Program-made: the position numbers and the translations under genes | Source of the DNA: Desulfogranum japonicum DSM 18378 | Lineage (GTDB): Bacteria; Desulfobacterota; Desulfobulbia; Desulfobulbales; Desulfobulbaceae | Reading direction: 5' to 3' | NCBI RefSeq assembly: GCF_000429945.1 | Contig: NZ_AUCV01000017.1 | Span: 1-64,000, forward strand | DNA: 64,000 nucleotides | In this document: piece after piece, positions 11,594 through 19,882 of the stretch | Numbering within the stretch: position 1 is the stretch's first letter | How the letters are laid out: each line of letters begins with the position of its first letter | The notes under the pieces: generated by a model | Databases searched by the model: none | Told to the model about the DNA's origin: nothing | The model's input: only the letters and a program-made list of their open reading frames with translations

Positions 11594-12724
11594 TTATAAT
11601 TTCATAGGCATAATAATACTAAGAAATCCAACATCATCATTGGAAGTAATTAAACAAGGGCTTTCATCAGAACTTATAGCAGCCTGCACGGTTTCTCCTT
11701 CAATAACCTGAAGAGTATCTATGAAATATCTGCAGTTAAAACCTAGAGAAAGAGGATCACCTTCATATTCAACAGAAAATTCATCTTTTGCAGATCCATA
11801 ATCCGCATTTTGCGATGTCAATATCATCGTTTTATCTTTTATTTCCATTTTTATGGCATGGAAAAGATCTTCGGTGAAAAGATTAATTCTCTTTAAACTC
11901 TCTAAAAATCTAAGTCTGTTTACGTCTATAACATTATCCCTGTTAATAACGCTGATTATCGCGTTAAAATCAGGAAATTCACCTTCCATTAAGCGAACGA
12001 TAAGAATGGCATCTTCGCTTTTTAAGACAGCCTGCTTTTCTTCAATTCCAAAATAGATGGCATCTCTGTTTTCACAGAATTTTCGAATTTCCTGAACACC
12101 TCGCCGGGGTATGAGGGTTGTGGCTGGCAGCTGCAGGTTATCAACACTTTCATCAACTTCTTTTGACATGATAGACAGTCGGTGGCCATCGGAAGAAACC
12201 ATGCGTAGGAAGAGCTTTTCATCCTCCCTGCTCTTTTGAAACAGGGCAGCTGTGAGGCTGTACATGTTTTCTTTATCCTGGGCTATGGAAAAAATGGTTT
12301 TATCAACCAGGTCCGAAATAACAGCACTGTCGATGCTTATGAGTTTATCCTGATCATGCTCTGGGAATTGAGGAAATTCATCACTAACCATCCCAGCCAA
12401 TTTATAGACGCTGGGACCCGCTGTAATTTCAACCCAGTTATTCTCTTCTTCTTTAAACGATATGGTGGTGGATCCTGACTCTCTTGCCAATTCAAAAAGC
12501 TTTTTAGCAGGTAAAGTAAGGCTTCCTTCTGAGATTACTTCTGCAGGAACGTTTTGCTTGAGTCCTATCTCGAGATCCGTTCCCGTGAAGATTACCTGAT
12601 CATGACCTACTTCCAATAAAACATTGGATAAGATAGCCAATGTTCCCTTTTTACTGGTTATGTTCTGCTGGGTGCTGATTGCTTTAAGTAATTCATCCCT
12701 GCCTATGTTGAACTGAAAGGCCAT
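11594..12724 (-). CDS. dnaN: DNA polymerase III beta sliding clamp
   Basis: A 376-residue beta clamp of standard length with three clamp-fold repeats. Recognisable segments are MAFQFNIGRDELLKAIS, the first-domain LAILSNVLLEV, the second-domain region TDGHRLS-like SSDGHRLSIMSKE, LIPRRGVQEIRKF, and the C-terminal MPMKL. The clamp tethers polymerase III and binds partners through a hydrophobic pocket near the C-terminus. The gene is first in a leftward transcript with an AT-rich upstream region. The usual neighbours dnaA and recF are missing from this side. The start ATG at 12722-12724 gives the canonical N-terminus. Confidence 0.97.
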   Translation of the reverse strand: MAFQFNIGRDELLKAISTQQNITSKKGTLAILSNVLLEVGHDQVIFTGTDLEIGLKQNVPAEVISEGSLTLPAKKLFELARESGSTTISFKEEENNWVEITAGPSVYKLAGMVSDEFPQFPEHDQDKLISIDSAVISDLVDKTIFSIAQDKENMYSLTAALFQKSREDEKLFLRMVSSDGHRLSIMSKEVDESVDNLQLPATTLIPRRGVQEIRKFCENRDAIYFGIEEKQAVLKSEDAILIVRLMEGEFPDFNAIISVINRDNVIDVNRLRFLESLKRINLFTEDLFHAIKMEIKDKTMILTSQNADYGSAKDEFSVEYEGDPLSLGFNCRYFIDTLQVIEGETVQAAISSDESPCLITSNDDVGFLSIIMPMKL

Positions 12725-13007
12725 AAGTATAAATCCTTTTTTATATATAAAATTTTATTGTTATTATTAGTGGTGTTGAAATGTTGGTATTGTACTTAAT
12801 TAATTATTTTTGCGTTATAATTATGTGTTACAAATTTTGTTTATTGATTTAGGATAGAGTGTGGAAAAGTGATATTTATGAGTTATTAACAATCTTTTCA
12901 CTTTTTCCCGAACAGGTTATGAACAGAGTTATCAAGATTAGGGTAAAAGTACTCGAAAATGACTGAAATATCAAACTAATTATGTCCCTGGCTGTATCTT
13001 AAAAGCA
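12725..13007. promoter_or_regulatory. candidate replication origin / dnaN promoter region
   Basis: A 283-base gap between divergent genes. The part nearest dnaN (12725-12860) is extremely AT-rich, as a DNA unwinding element would be. It is followed by DnaA-box-like sequences: TGTGGAAAA at 12860-12868 (one mismatch to TTATCCACA on the other strand), TTATTAACA at 12883-12891 and TTATGAACA at 12918-12926 (two mismatches each), and a weaker TTATCAAGA at 12929-12937. Gene direction flips here, left-side genes pointing left and right-side genes mostly right. No perfect DnaA box is present and dnaA is not adjacent, so an autoregulated dnaN promoter is the alternative. Confidence 0.4.
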
Positions 13008-14117
13008 ATGAAAAATCAAATTGATAATCAACTGGAAAGGGTCTGTTTGGAGGGGGTTTGTCAAGGTGTATTTTCTGCTGCCGCTGCGGCTGTTTGTTTT
13101 ACAGCTGAAAAAGAGAGGAAGTGGTCAATATTCACATGCGGAGCTACCGGTTATTCACCTGGTTATAGCCCTGTAACTGCGCAAACGATATTTGACCTTG
13201 CGTCCTTAACCAAACCTTTGAGTACAGCTCTCTGTATTGTTCATCTGATTGTTGATAACTTATTAACGATTGAGACTACCCTTGCTGATATCTATCCTGA
13301 TCTACCTGTCTCACACGCAACTATTACCATTGGTCAGCTTCTTGCCCATTGTAGTGGTTTGCCTTCATACAGAACGTATTTCACTGGGTATAAACCGGTT
13401 TCGTCTCCTACGCATACGGAGATACTCGTCGATAGTATATTGGCAGAATACCTTGAAAATGAACCGGGAAAACAGATCTTGTATAGTGATTTGGGATATA
13501 TTCTGCTTGGTGATATTATCGAGAGAATAAGTGGAAAAAGGCAGGCTGTTTATTTTTCTGAAAAAATAGCATCACCACTGGGGTTATCTGATGACCTTTT
13601 TTTTCTTCACAGCTCTTGTCGTAGATCCCGTTGTGATTTTGCCGCCACAGAGCTGTGCGGTTGGCGAAAAAGGGTAATACAGGGAGAAGTACATGACGAG
13701 AATTGTTGGTTTATAGGTGGCACGGCAGGCCATGCAGGGTTGTTTGGTACTATCAAAGGGGTAACTGTACTTGTTGAAAAAATGTTGGCTTCCTGGGTGG
13801 GTGATGTGCATAGCCAGGCTTTGGGAGGGGAAGTATTTACAATTCTTCTTCAGTTTATGTATAAGGGAAGTGAAAGGTATATCGGATTTGACAGGCCAAC
13901 CCCAGGAGCTTCCAGTAGTGGCACATATTTTTCAGCGGATAGCGCAGGGCATCTTGGTTTTACTGGTACATCTTTCTGGATGGATCCCCTGAAGAATGTA
14001 GCTGTTATTTTACTCACCAACAGGGTGCATCTTTCAAGATCCAATGAACGTATAAAAGCATTCAGACCATATTTTCATGATATGGTCATGGAGGCTGTTC
14101 AAAAAGCGCATAAATAA
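13008..14117 (+). CDS. serine hydrolase, class C beta-lactamase family
   Basis: A 369-residue penicillin-recognising serine hydrolase. The S66-L-T-K69 motif supplies the nucleophile and general base in IFDLASLTKPLS. The YxN-like motif appears as LYSDLGYILLG, and the third motif as HLGFTGTSFW (HxGxTG in this family). The class also includes esterases and D-aminopeptidases, so beta-lactamase activity should not be assumed. No signal peptide is visible, so it is probably cytoplasmic. It starts at the edge of the candidate origin with a poor ribosome-binding site, and runs toward a terminator hairpin shared with the opposing sulfur cluster. Confidence 0.85.
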   Translation: MKNQIDNQLERVCLEGVCQGVFSAAAAAVCFTAEKERKWSIFTCGATGYSPGYSPVTAQTIFDLASLTKPLSTALCIVHLIVDNLLTIETTLADIYPDLPVSHATITIGQLLAHCSGLPSYRTYFTGYKPVSSPTHTEILVDSILAEYLENEPGKQILYSDLGYILLGDIIERISGKRQAVYFSEKIASPLGLSDDLFFLHSSCRRSRCDFAATELCGWRKRVIQGEVHDENCWFIGGTAGHAGLFGTIKGVTVLVEKMLASWVGDVHSQALGGEVFTILLQFMYKGSERYIGFDRPTPGASSSGTYFSADSAGHLGFTGTSFWMDPLKNVAVILLTNRVHLSRSNERIKAFRPYFHDMVMEAVQKAHK

Positions 14118-14149
14118 AAAAAGCGCTCTACCTAAGAAGTAGAGCGCTT
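14116..14149 (-). terminator. Rho-independent terminator
   Basis: A perfect 11-base stem (14121-14131 with 14139-14149) and a 7-base loop. On the minus strand the stem is followed directly by a U-run encoded by the A-run at 14116-14120. It therefore terminates the leftward TusA/DsrE cluster. It also lies just after the stop of the rightward serine hydrolase and may act from both sides. Confidence 0.8.
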
Positions 14150-14189
14150 GGTACTATTCACAGTAATGTGTGTAAACTGTGGACAGGTA

Positions 14190-14378
14190 TTACCACCAGC
14201 AAACTGTTTTATCCGCAGCCCAGATTTTCTGGAACAGGGTATCATAGTTTGGGTTATTAACATAGAGCTTGAATTCATCAGCGTCACGGTCACGGTTGAG
14301 GATTTCAACCAGTGTCTGCACATCGCTGTTTGGCTCAGAACGGTATACCTGCAGAATTTTCATTTTTTCATCGCTCAT
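14190..14378 (-). CDS. small protein at end of sulfur-relay cluster
   Basis: A 62-residue soluble protein of unknown function. It has one cysteine, in the C-terminal sequence ADKTVCWW, and an acidic helical body (MKILQVYRSEPNSDVQTLVE). It lies 12 bases downstream of a DsrE-like gene and just ahead of the cluster terminator, so it belongs to the operon. A lone cysteine exposed near the C-terminus would suit a persulfide acceptor or swivelling tail, but that is only inference from the neighbours. A ribosome-binding site, AAGGAGTACTACCA, precedes the ATG. I do not recognise the family. Confidence 0.65.
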   Translation of the reverse strand: MSDEKMKILQVYRSEPNSDVQTLVEILNRDRDADEFKLYVNNPNYDTLFQKIWAADKTVCWW

Positions 14379-14390
14379 TGGTAGTACTCC

Positions 14391-14738
14391 TTATTCTCCA
14401 CATGCCGCTGGCGGTTCGTGTGATTGTTTAGGAAGCCCGTAAGGGATGATGACATCTGCTTCACGCATTTTCTCGCCAAGCTCTTCCAGAGTGATGTTTG
14501 TCATCTCTGTTCCTTCAGGCAGATCTGTTGGTGCATCGACACCGCAGCTGAATACCTCACCTTCCATATCAGCAATCCAGGCAATGTTCTCTGCCATATA
14601 ATCGGACATACGCGGAAACTCGCCATTCATGATGACAGGGTAGGCGTAATGGTTTTCAACAGCAAGACCCAGGCCGGAGCGAATACCATCGTTGTATACA
14701 CGGTTGGCTATCAATACATAGATTTTCAGTGATTCCAT
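14391..14738 (-). CDS. DsrE/DsrH-like sulfur-relay family protein
   Basis: A 115-residue protein with the alternating strand/helix pattern of the DsrE superfamily (LKIYVLIANRVYNDGIRSGLGLAVE, then ADVIIPYGLPKQ). Cysteines occur in EVFSCGVDAPTDLP (about residue 64) and at the end in PPAACGE. In DsrE/TusBCD-type proteins a conserved cysteine carries a persulfide. Here the central cysteine is the likely carrier. It follows another DsrE-family gene by 12 bases, forming a pair reminiscent of hetero-oligomeric DsrE/DsrF. The substrate and partner are inferred from the operon with TusA. Confidence 0.65.
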   Translation of the reverse strand: MESLKIYVLIANRVYNDGIRSGLGLAVENHYAYPVIMNGEFPRMSDYMAENIAWIADMEGEVFSCGVDAPTDLPEGTEMTNITLEELGEKMREADVIIPYGLPKQSHEPPAACGE

Positions 14739-14750
14739 ATCCGTATCTCC

Positions 14751-15083
14751 TTACATTACGATATATTTGGCGCATTCTTCAAGGATAGCACCATGAAATG
14801 CCTGAGTACGCATTTGCTTGTCGGTCAGTCCAGGAGGAATATCGGTTACGTTATCGAATCCCTCGCAGATGTAACTGTCAGCACAGATAGCAACATCTTC
14901 AACTTTGCACATCTGGGTCAGTTCAAGAAACTCTGGACTTTTGGTAAGGTGAACGGATTTGAAAGTAAAGAAAACCATTACCTCTTTTCCGGCTCTTTTT
15001 GCAGCACGTGTAAGTCCGAGAATATGCCGCATATTTTGATTGCTGGTAACAAAGATACCAAGTTTATTCGGATCAGCAGCCAT
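14751..15083 (-). CDS. DsrE-family sulfur carrier
   Basis: A 110-residue DsrE-superfamily protein. KLGIFVTSNQNMRHILGLTRAAKRAGKEVMVFFTFKS matches the first beta-alpha-beta unit. ELTQMCKVEDVAICADSYICEGF supplies three cysteines where family members carry the active thiol. It ends IVM. It sits between a TusA-like gene and a second DsrE-like gene, all leftward. This arrangement resembles the sulfur-transfer sets (TusA passing persulfide to DsrE) of sulfur-oxidising and sulfate-reducing bacteria. The ribosome-binding site GAGGAAAAGCCA stands in front of the ATG. Confidence 0.75.
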   Translation of the reverse strand: MAADPNKLGIFVTSNQNMRHILGLTRAAKRAGKEVMVFFTFKSVHLTKSPEFLELTQMCKVEDVAICADSYICEGFDNVTDIPPGLTDKQMRTQAFHGAILEECAKYIVM

Positions 15084-15130
15084 TGGCTTTTCCTCCTCGA
15101 AAAGGATGTTTTAGTTAAATAATAGAGTAA

Positions 15131-15388
15131 TTATCCTTTTTTGATAAAAAAGCTGATGTATCCGCTCTCTTCTTTCTCACCAAGGTATTCGTGACCGGCA
15201 CGTTCGCACCAACCAGGAATGTCGTTTCTGGAACCTGGATCGGTACCCATAACGTGGAGGATCTCACCGGAACCAATTTTACCTATTTCTTTTTTGGTAC
15301 GAAGCAGAGGCATAGGGCAGCTCAGGCCTTTGGCATCCAGTACTGATGCTACATCCAATCCGTCAGGTGCAACTTTTACATCACTCAT
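15131..15388 (-). CDS. TusA-family sulfurtransferase
   Basis: An 85-residue TusA/SirA-like protein. The hallmark C24-P-M-P in GLSCPMPLLRTKKEI carries the persulfide in this family. DPGSRNDIPGWCERAGHEYL then matches the conserved second half. The frame is open further upstream, but the ATG at 15386-15388 has a strong AGGAGG ribosome-binding site and gives the standard length. TusA delivers sulfur for tRNA thiolation, molybdenum cofactor or dissimilatory sulfur metabolism. Here its operon with two DsrE-type proteins, opposite a YeeE-type transporter, points to sulfur trafficking. It is the first gene of the leftward cluster. Confidence 0.9.
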   Translation of the reverse strand: MSDVKVAPDGLDVASVLDAKGLSCPMPLLRTKKEIGKIGSGEILHVMGTDPGSRNDIPGWCERAGHEYLGEKEESGYISFFIKKG

Positions 15389-15578
15389 TTTTTTCCTCCT
15401 GAAATAAAAGAACAGTTTAAAGGTCTGTTTTACACACGAAAAAAGACAGTTAAAAGTATAGAAGAAAGGGGGTTTTGTCAAGGTGAATCCTGAATCAGTA
15501 TTCAGGTCATTATTACCCGGATCTATGAATGAATGCAAATTCAATATTGTGTTATAATGATTTGATTAATTGAGCTTA

Positions 15579-15607
15579 TTGACAAATTAAAATGGCACAG
15601 GTATTTT
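15579..15607 (+). promoter_or_regulatory. sigma-70-type promoter of the YeeE transporter gene
   Basis: TTGACA at 15579-15584 is followed after exactly 17 bases by TATTTT at 15602-15607, about 60 bases before the YeeE gene start. The -35 is a perfect consensus and the -10 matches 4 of 6. The coding sequence then has an AGGAGG ribosome-binding site. It faces away from the TusA cluster, so the two units are divergently transcribed from this 279-base gap. Confidence 0.6.
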
Positions 15608-15667
15608 AGGTACTTTTTAATGGATTCGGCTAAAGTTTTACTTTTTTAGAGGGCCTAAGGAGGGCAG

Positions 15668-16936
15668 ATGATGGACGACATTAAGCTGTTTTGGCAAAAG
15701 GTGAAGAGGCTGTATAAGATTCTTTGCCAGGATGAGTGGAATGCAGCAACCACCGGTGTTATTGTTGCATTACTGAGTATTTTAATTATGGCCTGGTGGC
15801 GGCCATGGGGTGCTGTGGGCGCGATCCGTAACTGGGGTGACTGGATTCTGTACGGTATCGGTATTTATGGAGATAACCTCTCAGAACTCGTAGGTATTAC
15901 CGATGGAGAGGATTTTCTTTTAAAACATTCCATTTGGTTTAACTCCGGTTCTGTCATTGGTCTGGGATTAATAGGTGGTGCTTTCATTTCAGCCTGTCTC
16001 GGCGGACAGTTTGCTTTTCGTTTTCCACCGGTGCGTGAGTATGTAAAAGCAATGATTGCCGGTGTACTCATGGGTATTGGTGCTGCACTTGCTGGTGGTT
16101 GTAATGTTGGCGGTATGTATAATGCCATTGGTAACCTGGCAGCAAACGGTTTTGCCATGTGGGTGGGACTTGTTCCCGGGGCTATATTTGGACTCTGGCT
16201 CCTCTATAAGGAAATGGAACATATCTCATGGGGTGGCGGCGGTTCTTTCACTCTAAATATTCCCTATCCCATTCAGTGGGTAGTCGGCGTAGCTGGTGTT
16301 GTCGGATTGGTTTGGGCTGCTCTCCAGTATGCCAATATGGAACCTGATGATGCTGAGGAATATATAAATTCTCTTTGTGGTATCGTACTTATTTCTGCAG
16401 CCATCGGATATGCAATGCAGCGTGGTCGCTGGTGTATGATTCAGGGTTTTCGTGAACCACATATGACTGGCGACAGTACCATGGCCAGATCTGTAGCGCT
16501 CTCCATCGTTATTGTAGCCGTTGGTGCAGCTGTACTTAAATATGGTGTGCCTATCCGTCTTGAAGGCGAATCTGTTCTGAATACAGCTTATTACGTCAGC
16601 CCAACCTTTGGCTGGGGTGCTGTTGTCGGTGGTTTTATTTTTGGTGTCGGCGCGATGATGGCAGGTGGTTGTGGTTCCGGTACCCTGTGGCGTGTTGGTG
16701 AAGGCCAGATCAAACTGTGGCTGGTTGTACCTTTCTTTGCAGTCTCCAACTCATTGATGAAAGCTTTTTTCAAGGCATACGAGATCGAGTCAAACGGCTG
16801 GCTTGGTAAACAGGTGTATTTACCTGATGTAATGGGATATGGCTGGACACTGGGTTTGATAATAATTTTTGCTGTTATCTGGTGGCTGATTGTTTCCTGG
16901 AATGAGGATAGCAACAAGCTCTTGCTGCCTATGTAA
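15668..16936 (+). CDS. YeeE/YedE-family sulfur-compound transporter
   Basis: A 422-residue membrane protein of the YeeE/YedE family, whose characterised member TsuA takes up thiosulfate. There are about ten membrane segments. The two pseudo-symmetric signature loops are intact: GAALAGGCNVGGMYNAIG near residue 140 and GAMMAGGCGSGTLWRVGEG near residue 335. The cysteines in GGCN and GGCG line the substrate path in TsuA. It is divergent from the TusA/DsrE cluster, which suggests imported sulfur passes to TusA. Its substrate (thiosulfate, sulfite or selenium compound) cannot be settled from sequence. Confidence 0.88.
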   Translation: MMDDIKLFWQKVKRLYKILCQDEWNAATTGVIVALLSILIMAWWRPWGAVGAIRNWGDWILYGIGIYGDNLSELVGITDGEDFLLKHSIWFNSGSVIGLGLIGGAFISACLGGQFAFRFPPVREYVKAMIAGVLMGIGAALAGGCNVGGMYNAIGNLAANGFAMWVGLVPGAIFGLWLLYKEMEHISWGGGGSFTLNIPYPIQWVVGVAGVVGLVWAALQYANMEPDDAEEYINSLCGIVLISAAIGYAMQRGRWCMIQGFREPHMTGDSTMARSVALSIVIVAVGAAVLKYGVPIRLEGESVLNTAYYVSPTFGWGAVVGGFIFGVGAMMAGGCGSGTLWRVGEGQIKLWLVVPFFAVSNSLMKAFFKAYEIESNGWLGKQVYLPDVMGYGWTLGLIIIFAVIWWLIVSWNEDSNKLLLPM

Positions 16937-16960
16937 CTTTTTGTTTGTTTATTTTATTGA

Positions 16961-16998
16961 AAAGGCGGTATCCTGAAAAAGGGATGCCGCCTTTTTTT
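16961..16998 (+). terminator. Rho-independent terminator after the YeeE transporter gene
   Basis: A GC-rich hairpin with arms AAAGGCGGTATCC (16961-16973) and GGGATGCCGCC (16981-16991) is followed by a run of T. The arms pair with one bulge. It sits 25 bases after the transporter stop codon, on the correct strand. Confidence 0.85.
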
Positions 16999-17077
16999 AT
17001 AATTTTTACAAGGGGTAGAGTTCGTTGGCTGTTTATCGCAAGGTTCATGACGACCTTTTTTCTGAGATTCTCTGAAA

Positions 17078-17695
17078 ATGATGAGTAAAGAAAGGTTACG
17101 AAAAGATATACTTCTACTGCGCGATAATCTGAGCCCCCTGGAGCAAGAACAGAAAAGCAGACGGATAAACAATATTCTCTTTTCTTCTCAACCATACATT
17201 CAGGCAGAATCGGTTTTCACGTATCTTCATTTTCGCAGTGAAGTACAAACTTCCATGCTTGTGGAAAAAATATTACTCGATAACAAACGGTTGTATGTTC
17301 CAAAGGTTGACCCTGTTGAGCACACCATGGAAGCCGTTGAGATTACAGATCCTGTAAAGGATTTAACCATTGGATATATGGGGATTGCCGAGCCTGGAAA
17401 AGATGTTGGTAAAACTGCAGATAGTCATGGTGAACTTATGGATCTTATTGTGGTTCCTGGTGCAGTTTTCGATATAAAGGGAAACAGGATAGGTTATGGT
17501 GGTGGCTTTTATGATAAATTTTTTTCCAAGCATAGCGGAAAAACTTTTCGTCTGGCCCTTGCTTATGATCTACAGATAGTTTCCTCTATACCCGTGGAGA
17601 CTCACGATGTGCCGATGGATTGCCTTGTGAGTGAAGATAACATATTCTTTTTTACAGACCATATCTATGAGAACAACAGCTGTATACAAAGATAA
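17078..17695 (+). CDS. 5-formyltetrahydrofolate cyclo-ligase
   Basis: A 205-residue enzyme that converts 5-formyl-THF to 5,10-methenyl-THF with ATP. The family pattern is complete: N-terminal KERLRKDILLLRDNLSPLEQ, FTYLHFRSEVQT, and VPKVDP. It then has LIVVPGAVFDIKGNRIGYGGGFYDKF with the substrate/ATP loop GYGGGFYDK, and a conserved Asp in THDVPMDCLVSED. The gene is preceded by the transporter terminator and overlaps the following deacetylase gene by 29 bases. Confidence 0.93.
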   Translation: MMSKERLRKDILLLRDNLSPLEQEQKSRRINNILFSSQPYIQAESVFTYLHFRSEVQTSMLVEKILLDNKRLYVPKVDPVEHTMEAVEITDPVKDLTIGYMGIAEPGKDVGKTADSHGELMDLIVVPGAVFDIKGNRIGYGGGFYDKFFSKHSGKTFRLALAYDLQIVSSIPVETHDVPMDCLVSEDNIFFFTDHIYENNSCIQR

Positions 17696-18743
17696 AAGAT
17701 TTCTTGACCACAATCCTGGTAAAACCCACCCGGAAACGCCTAAAAGACTTGAAAAAATATACCAGGTACTGGAACAGAAGGATGTATCCAGACATTTTCT
17801 TTTTCCCTCTTTTTCTCCCCTCTCTGAAGATATACTGTTGTATAATCATTCTCAAACGATGATTGATGAAGTGGCTTTAACAGCAGGGAAAACAGCAGTA
17901 TATCTGAGCGGTGATACACGAACATCTGCCCTTTCTTATGAAACTTCCCTCTTAGCTGCCGGAGCTGTAATAGATGGGGTTCGTCGAGTATGTGATGGAG
18001 AGGCTGATAATGCATTTTGCCTTGTTCGTCCGCCAGGGCACCATGCGGAAAAACATAAATCCATGGGATTTTGTCTGTTTAACAATATAGCACTGGCGGC
18101 TCATTACTGTTTACGACGTCTTGGGTTGAAAAAAATACTCATTGTAGATTGGGATCTGCATCATGGCAATGGTACCCAGAAAAGTTTTTATAATTCGGCT
18201 CAAGTTCTTTTTTGTTCGTTGCATCAATATCCTCAATATCCCGGTACAGGTTCTATTGAAGAAATCGGTCAGGGAGATGGAAAAGGCTACACGATAAACA
18301 TTCCATTAAAAGGTGGATTCGGAGATGCAGCATATGGCAAAATATTTGAGGAAATAGTAACGCCTGTAGCCTTTCAGTATCAACCTGATATAATTCTCGT
18401 TTCTTGTGGTTTCGATATTTATCAGGGAGATCCGCTGGGGATAATGCGTGTTACGTCTGCCGGTTTTGCATATATGACCAGAAAATTGGTCAATATAGCT
18501 GAACAGATCTGTAATGGGAAAGTTCTGATAACATTGGAAGGTGGGTATAACATGGAAGCCATGCATCATGGCTCACTGGCCGTACTCCAGGAACTCTATG
18601 GAAGTCCAATTCCAGGAATAGCCCCGTATCTTACCGATGAGACAGTAATACAATCTCGTTTATCAGACAGCAATGTGGATATATTGCCTCATCTGAAAAA
18701 TATTCTTGGGCAGTATTGGACCTTTCAGGATAGCAACGTATAA
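17667..18743 (+). CDS. histone deacetylase family (class II-like) amidohydrolase
   Basis: A 358-residue zinc hydrolase of the HDAC/acetoin-utilisation/acetylpolyamine amidohydrolase family. Key motifs are RPPGHHAEKHKSMGFCLFNN with the catalytic His pair, WDLHHGNGTQ with the metal-binding Asp and His, and LVSCGFDIYQGDPLG with the second metal Asp. TLEGGYN ends the active site. The start at 17667 (MRTTAVYKDKRF) fits the family. An earlier in-frame ATG at 17631 would add 12 residues deep inside the previous gene. The bacterial substrate may be acetylpolyamine or acetyl-lysine protein and is not predictable. Confidence 0.9.
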   Translation: MRTTAVYKDKRFLDHNPGKTHPETPKRLEKIYQVLEQKDVSRHFLFPSFSPLSEDILLYNHSQTMIDEVALTAGKTAVYLSGDTRTSALSYETSLLAAGAVIDGVRRVCDGEADNAFCLVRPPGHHAEKHKSMGFCLFNNIALAAHYCLRRLGLKKILIVDWDLHHGNGTQKSFYNSAQVLFCSLHQYPQYPGTGSIEEIGQGDGKGYTINIPLKGGFGDAAYGKIFEEIVTPVAFQYQPDIILVSCGFDIYQGDPLGIMRVTSAGFAYMTRKLVNIAEQICNGKVLITLEGGYNMEAMHHGSLAVLQELYGSPIPGIAPYLTDETVIQSRLSDSNVDILPHLKNILGQYWTFQDSNV

Positions 18744-18748
18744 AAACT

Positions 18749-19786
18749 ATGGGATCACATATTCTTATAGCTGACGATGATTTGCTTGTACGCTCAGCAA
18801 TAGAAAAAATTCTGACCCTTTTTCAACACAAGGTAACATCTGTTTCAAATGGATATGAACTGCTTGAAAAGGTGAGTGACGATTTTGATGTCATAATTTT
18901 AGATATCAATATGCCGGATATGGATGGTTTTCAGACCCTGGAAGAACTCAATAAGCTCAATCTTGAAATACCGGTTCTTTTCTTAACCGGGGCTGGTTCC
19001 ATGGATTATGCCGTACGGGCCATTAACCTTGGAGCCTATGATTTTTTAACAAAACCCATTGAAGATATCGAAATTTTTCATGTTCGCGTAAAACGTGCCA
19101 TCGAAAAACGGCACTATATCCTCAACGAAAAACGAAATAAGGAAAATTTAAAAGCAGAGGTCCTTGAAAAGACCAAGGAACTTGCTGATAAAAATATTCT
19201 TCTTGAAAAATACAGCCATCATCTGGAGCGAGCAACTCTTTCTATCATGTCCAGTCTGCAGACGGCCATGGAAGAAAAAGATGGATACACCGCAGGACAT
19301 ACTTTGCGAGTAACCGAATTCAGCATGAAGTTGGCCAAGGCTACTCAATTGAATAAAGATGATCTGATTGTATTACAGAGAGCCGCCCAATTTCATGATA
19401 TAGGCAAATTGGTTATTGATCTTTCCTGTATTCAAAAAGCTGGGCCACTTAATGATGAAGAATGGGCGTTAATAAAAAAACACCCTGCTGTAGGGGCAAG
19501 TATTATAGAGCCGTTGAGCTTTATGGATAGAGAAAGGGAAATAATTCGTCATCACCATGAAAAAATCGATGGTTCTGGTTATCCTGATGGTATTTCAGGC
19601 AATGAACTTGACACGCTTACCCGAATAATTACCATCGCAGACAGTTACGATGCCATGACTTCACGGCGAAATTATCGTAAAAATCTTTCCACGCAAGAGG
19701 CTGTAGAAGAATTACGTCGTTGCGGAGGCACCCATTTTGATCCTGAACTGGTAGAAATCTTTGCCGGGGTTGTTCTTTCTTCCTAA
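18749..19786 (+). CDS. response regulator with HD-GYP phosphodiesterase domain
   Basis: A 345-residue RpfG-type regulator. The N-terminal REC domain (about 1-120) has the acidic pocket ADDD, the phospho-acceptor Asp in VIILDINMPDMDG and the Lys in LTKPIED. A coiled-coil linker of about 45 residues follows. The C-terminal HD-GYP domain (about 170-345) shows FHDIGKLVID, HHHEKIDGSGYPDG and the TIADSYDAMTS segment. HD-GYP domains degrade cyclic di-GMP. No cognate kinase is adjacent. It begins 5 bases after the deacetylase gene, so it is probably in the same transcript. Confidence 0.93.
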   Translation: MGSHILIADDDLLVRSAIEKILTLFQHKVTSVSNGYELLEKVSDDFDVIILDINMPDMDGFQTLEELNKLNLEIPVLFLTGAGSMDYAVRAINLGAYDFLTKPIEDIEIFHVRVKRAIEKRHYILNEKRNKENLKAEVLEKTKELADKNILLEKYSHHLERATLSIMSSLQTAMEEKDGYTAGHTLRVTEFSMKLAKATQLNKDDLIVLQRAAQFHDIGKLVIDLSCIQKAGPLNDEEWALIKKHPAVGASIIEPLSFMDREREIIRHHHEKIDGSGYPDGISGNELDTLTRIITIADSYDAMTSRRNYRKNLSTQEAVEELRRCGGTHFDPELVEIFAGVVLSS

Positions 19787-19882
19787 TCGCAGTATAAAAA
19801 CAATTCTATTGTTTCCATAAAGTAGTTTGCTGATATTTTTTTACTGGATCTAAGAGAAACTTCTATAAATATACATGATTCC

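Noticed and set aside
13008-14117. Acquired beta-lactamase
   Set aside because: The SxxK, YxD and HxGxTG motifs fit the wide serine-hydrolase family. There is no signal peptide or resistance context.
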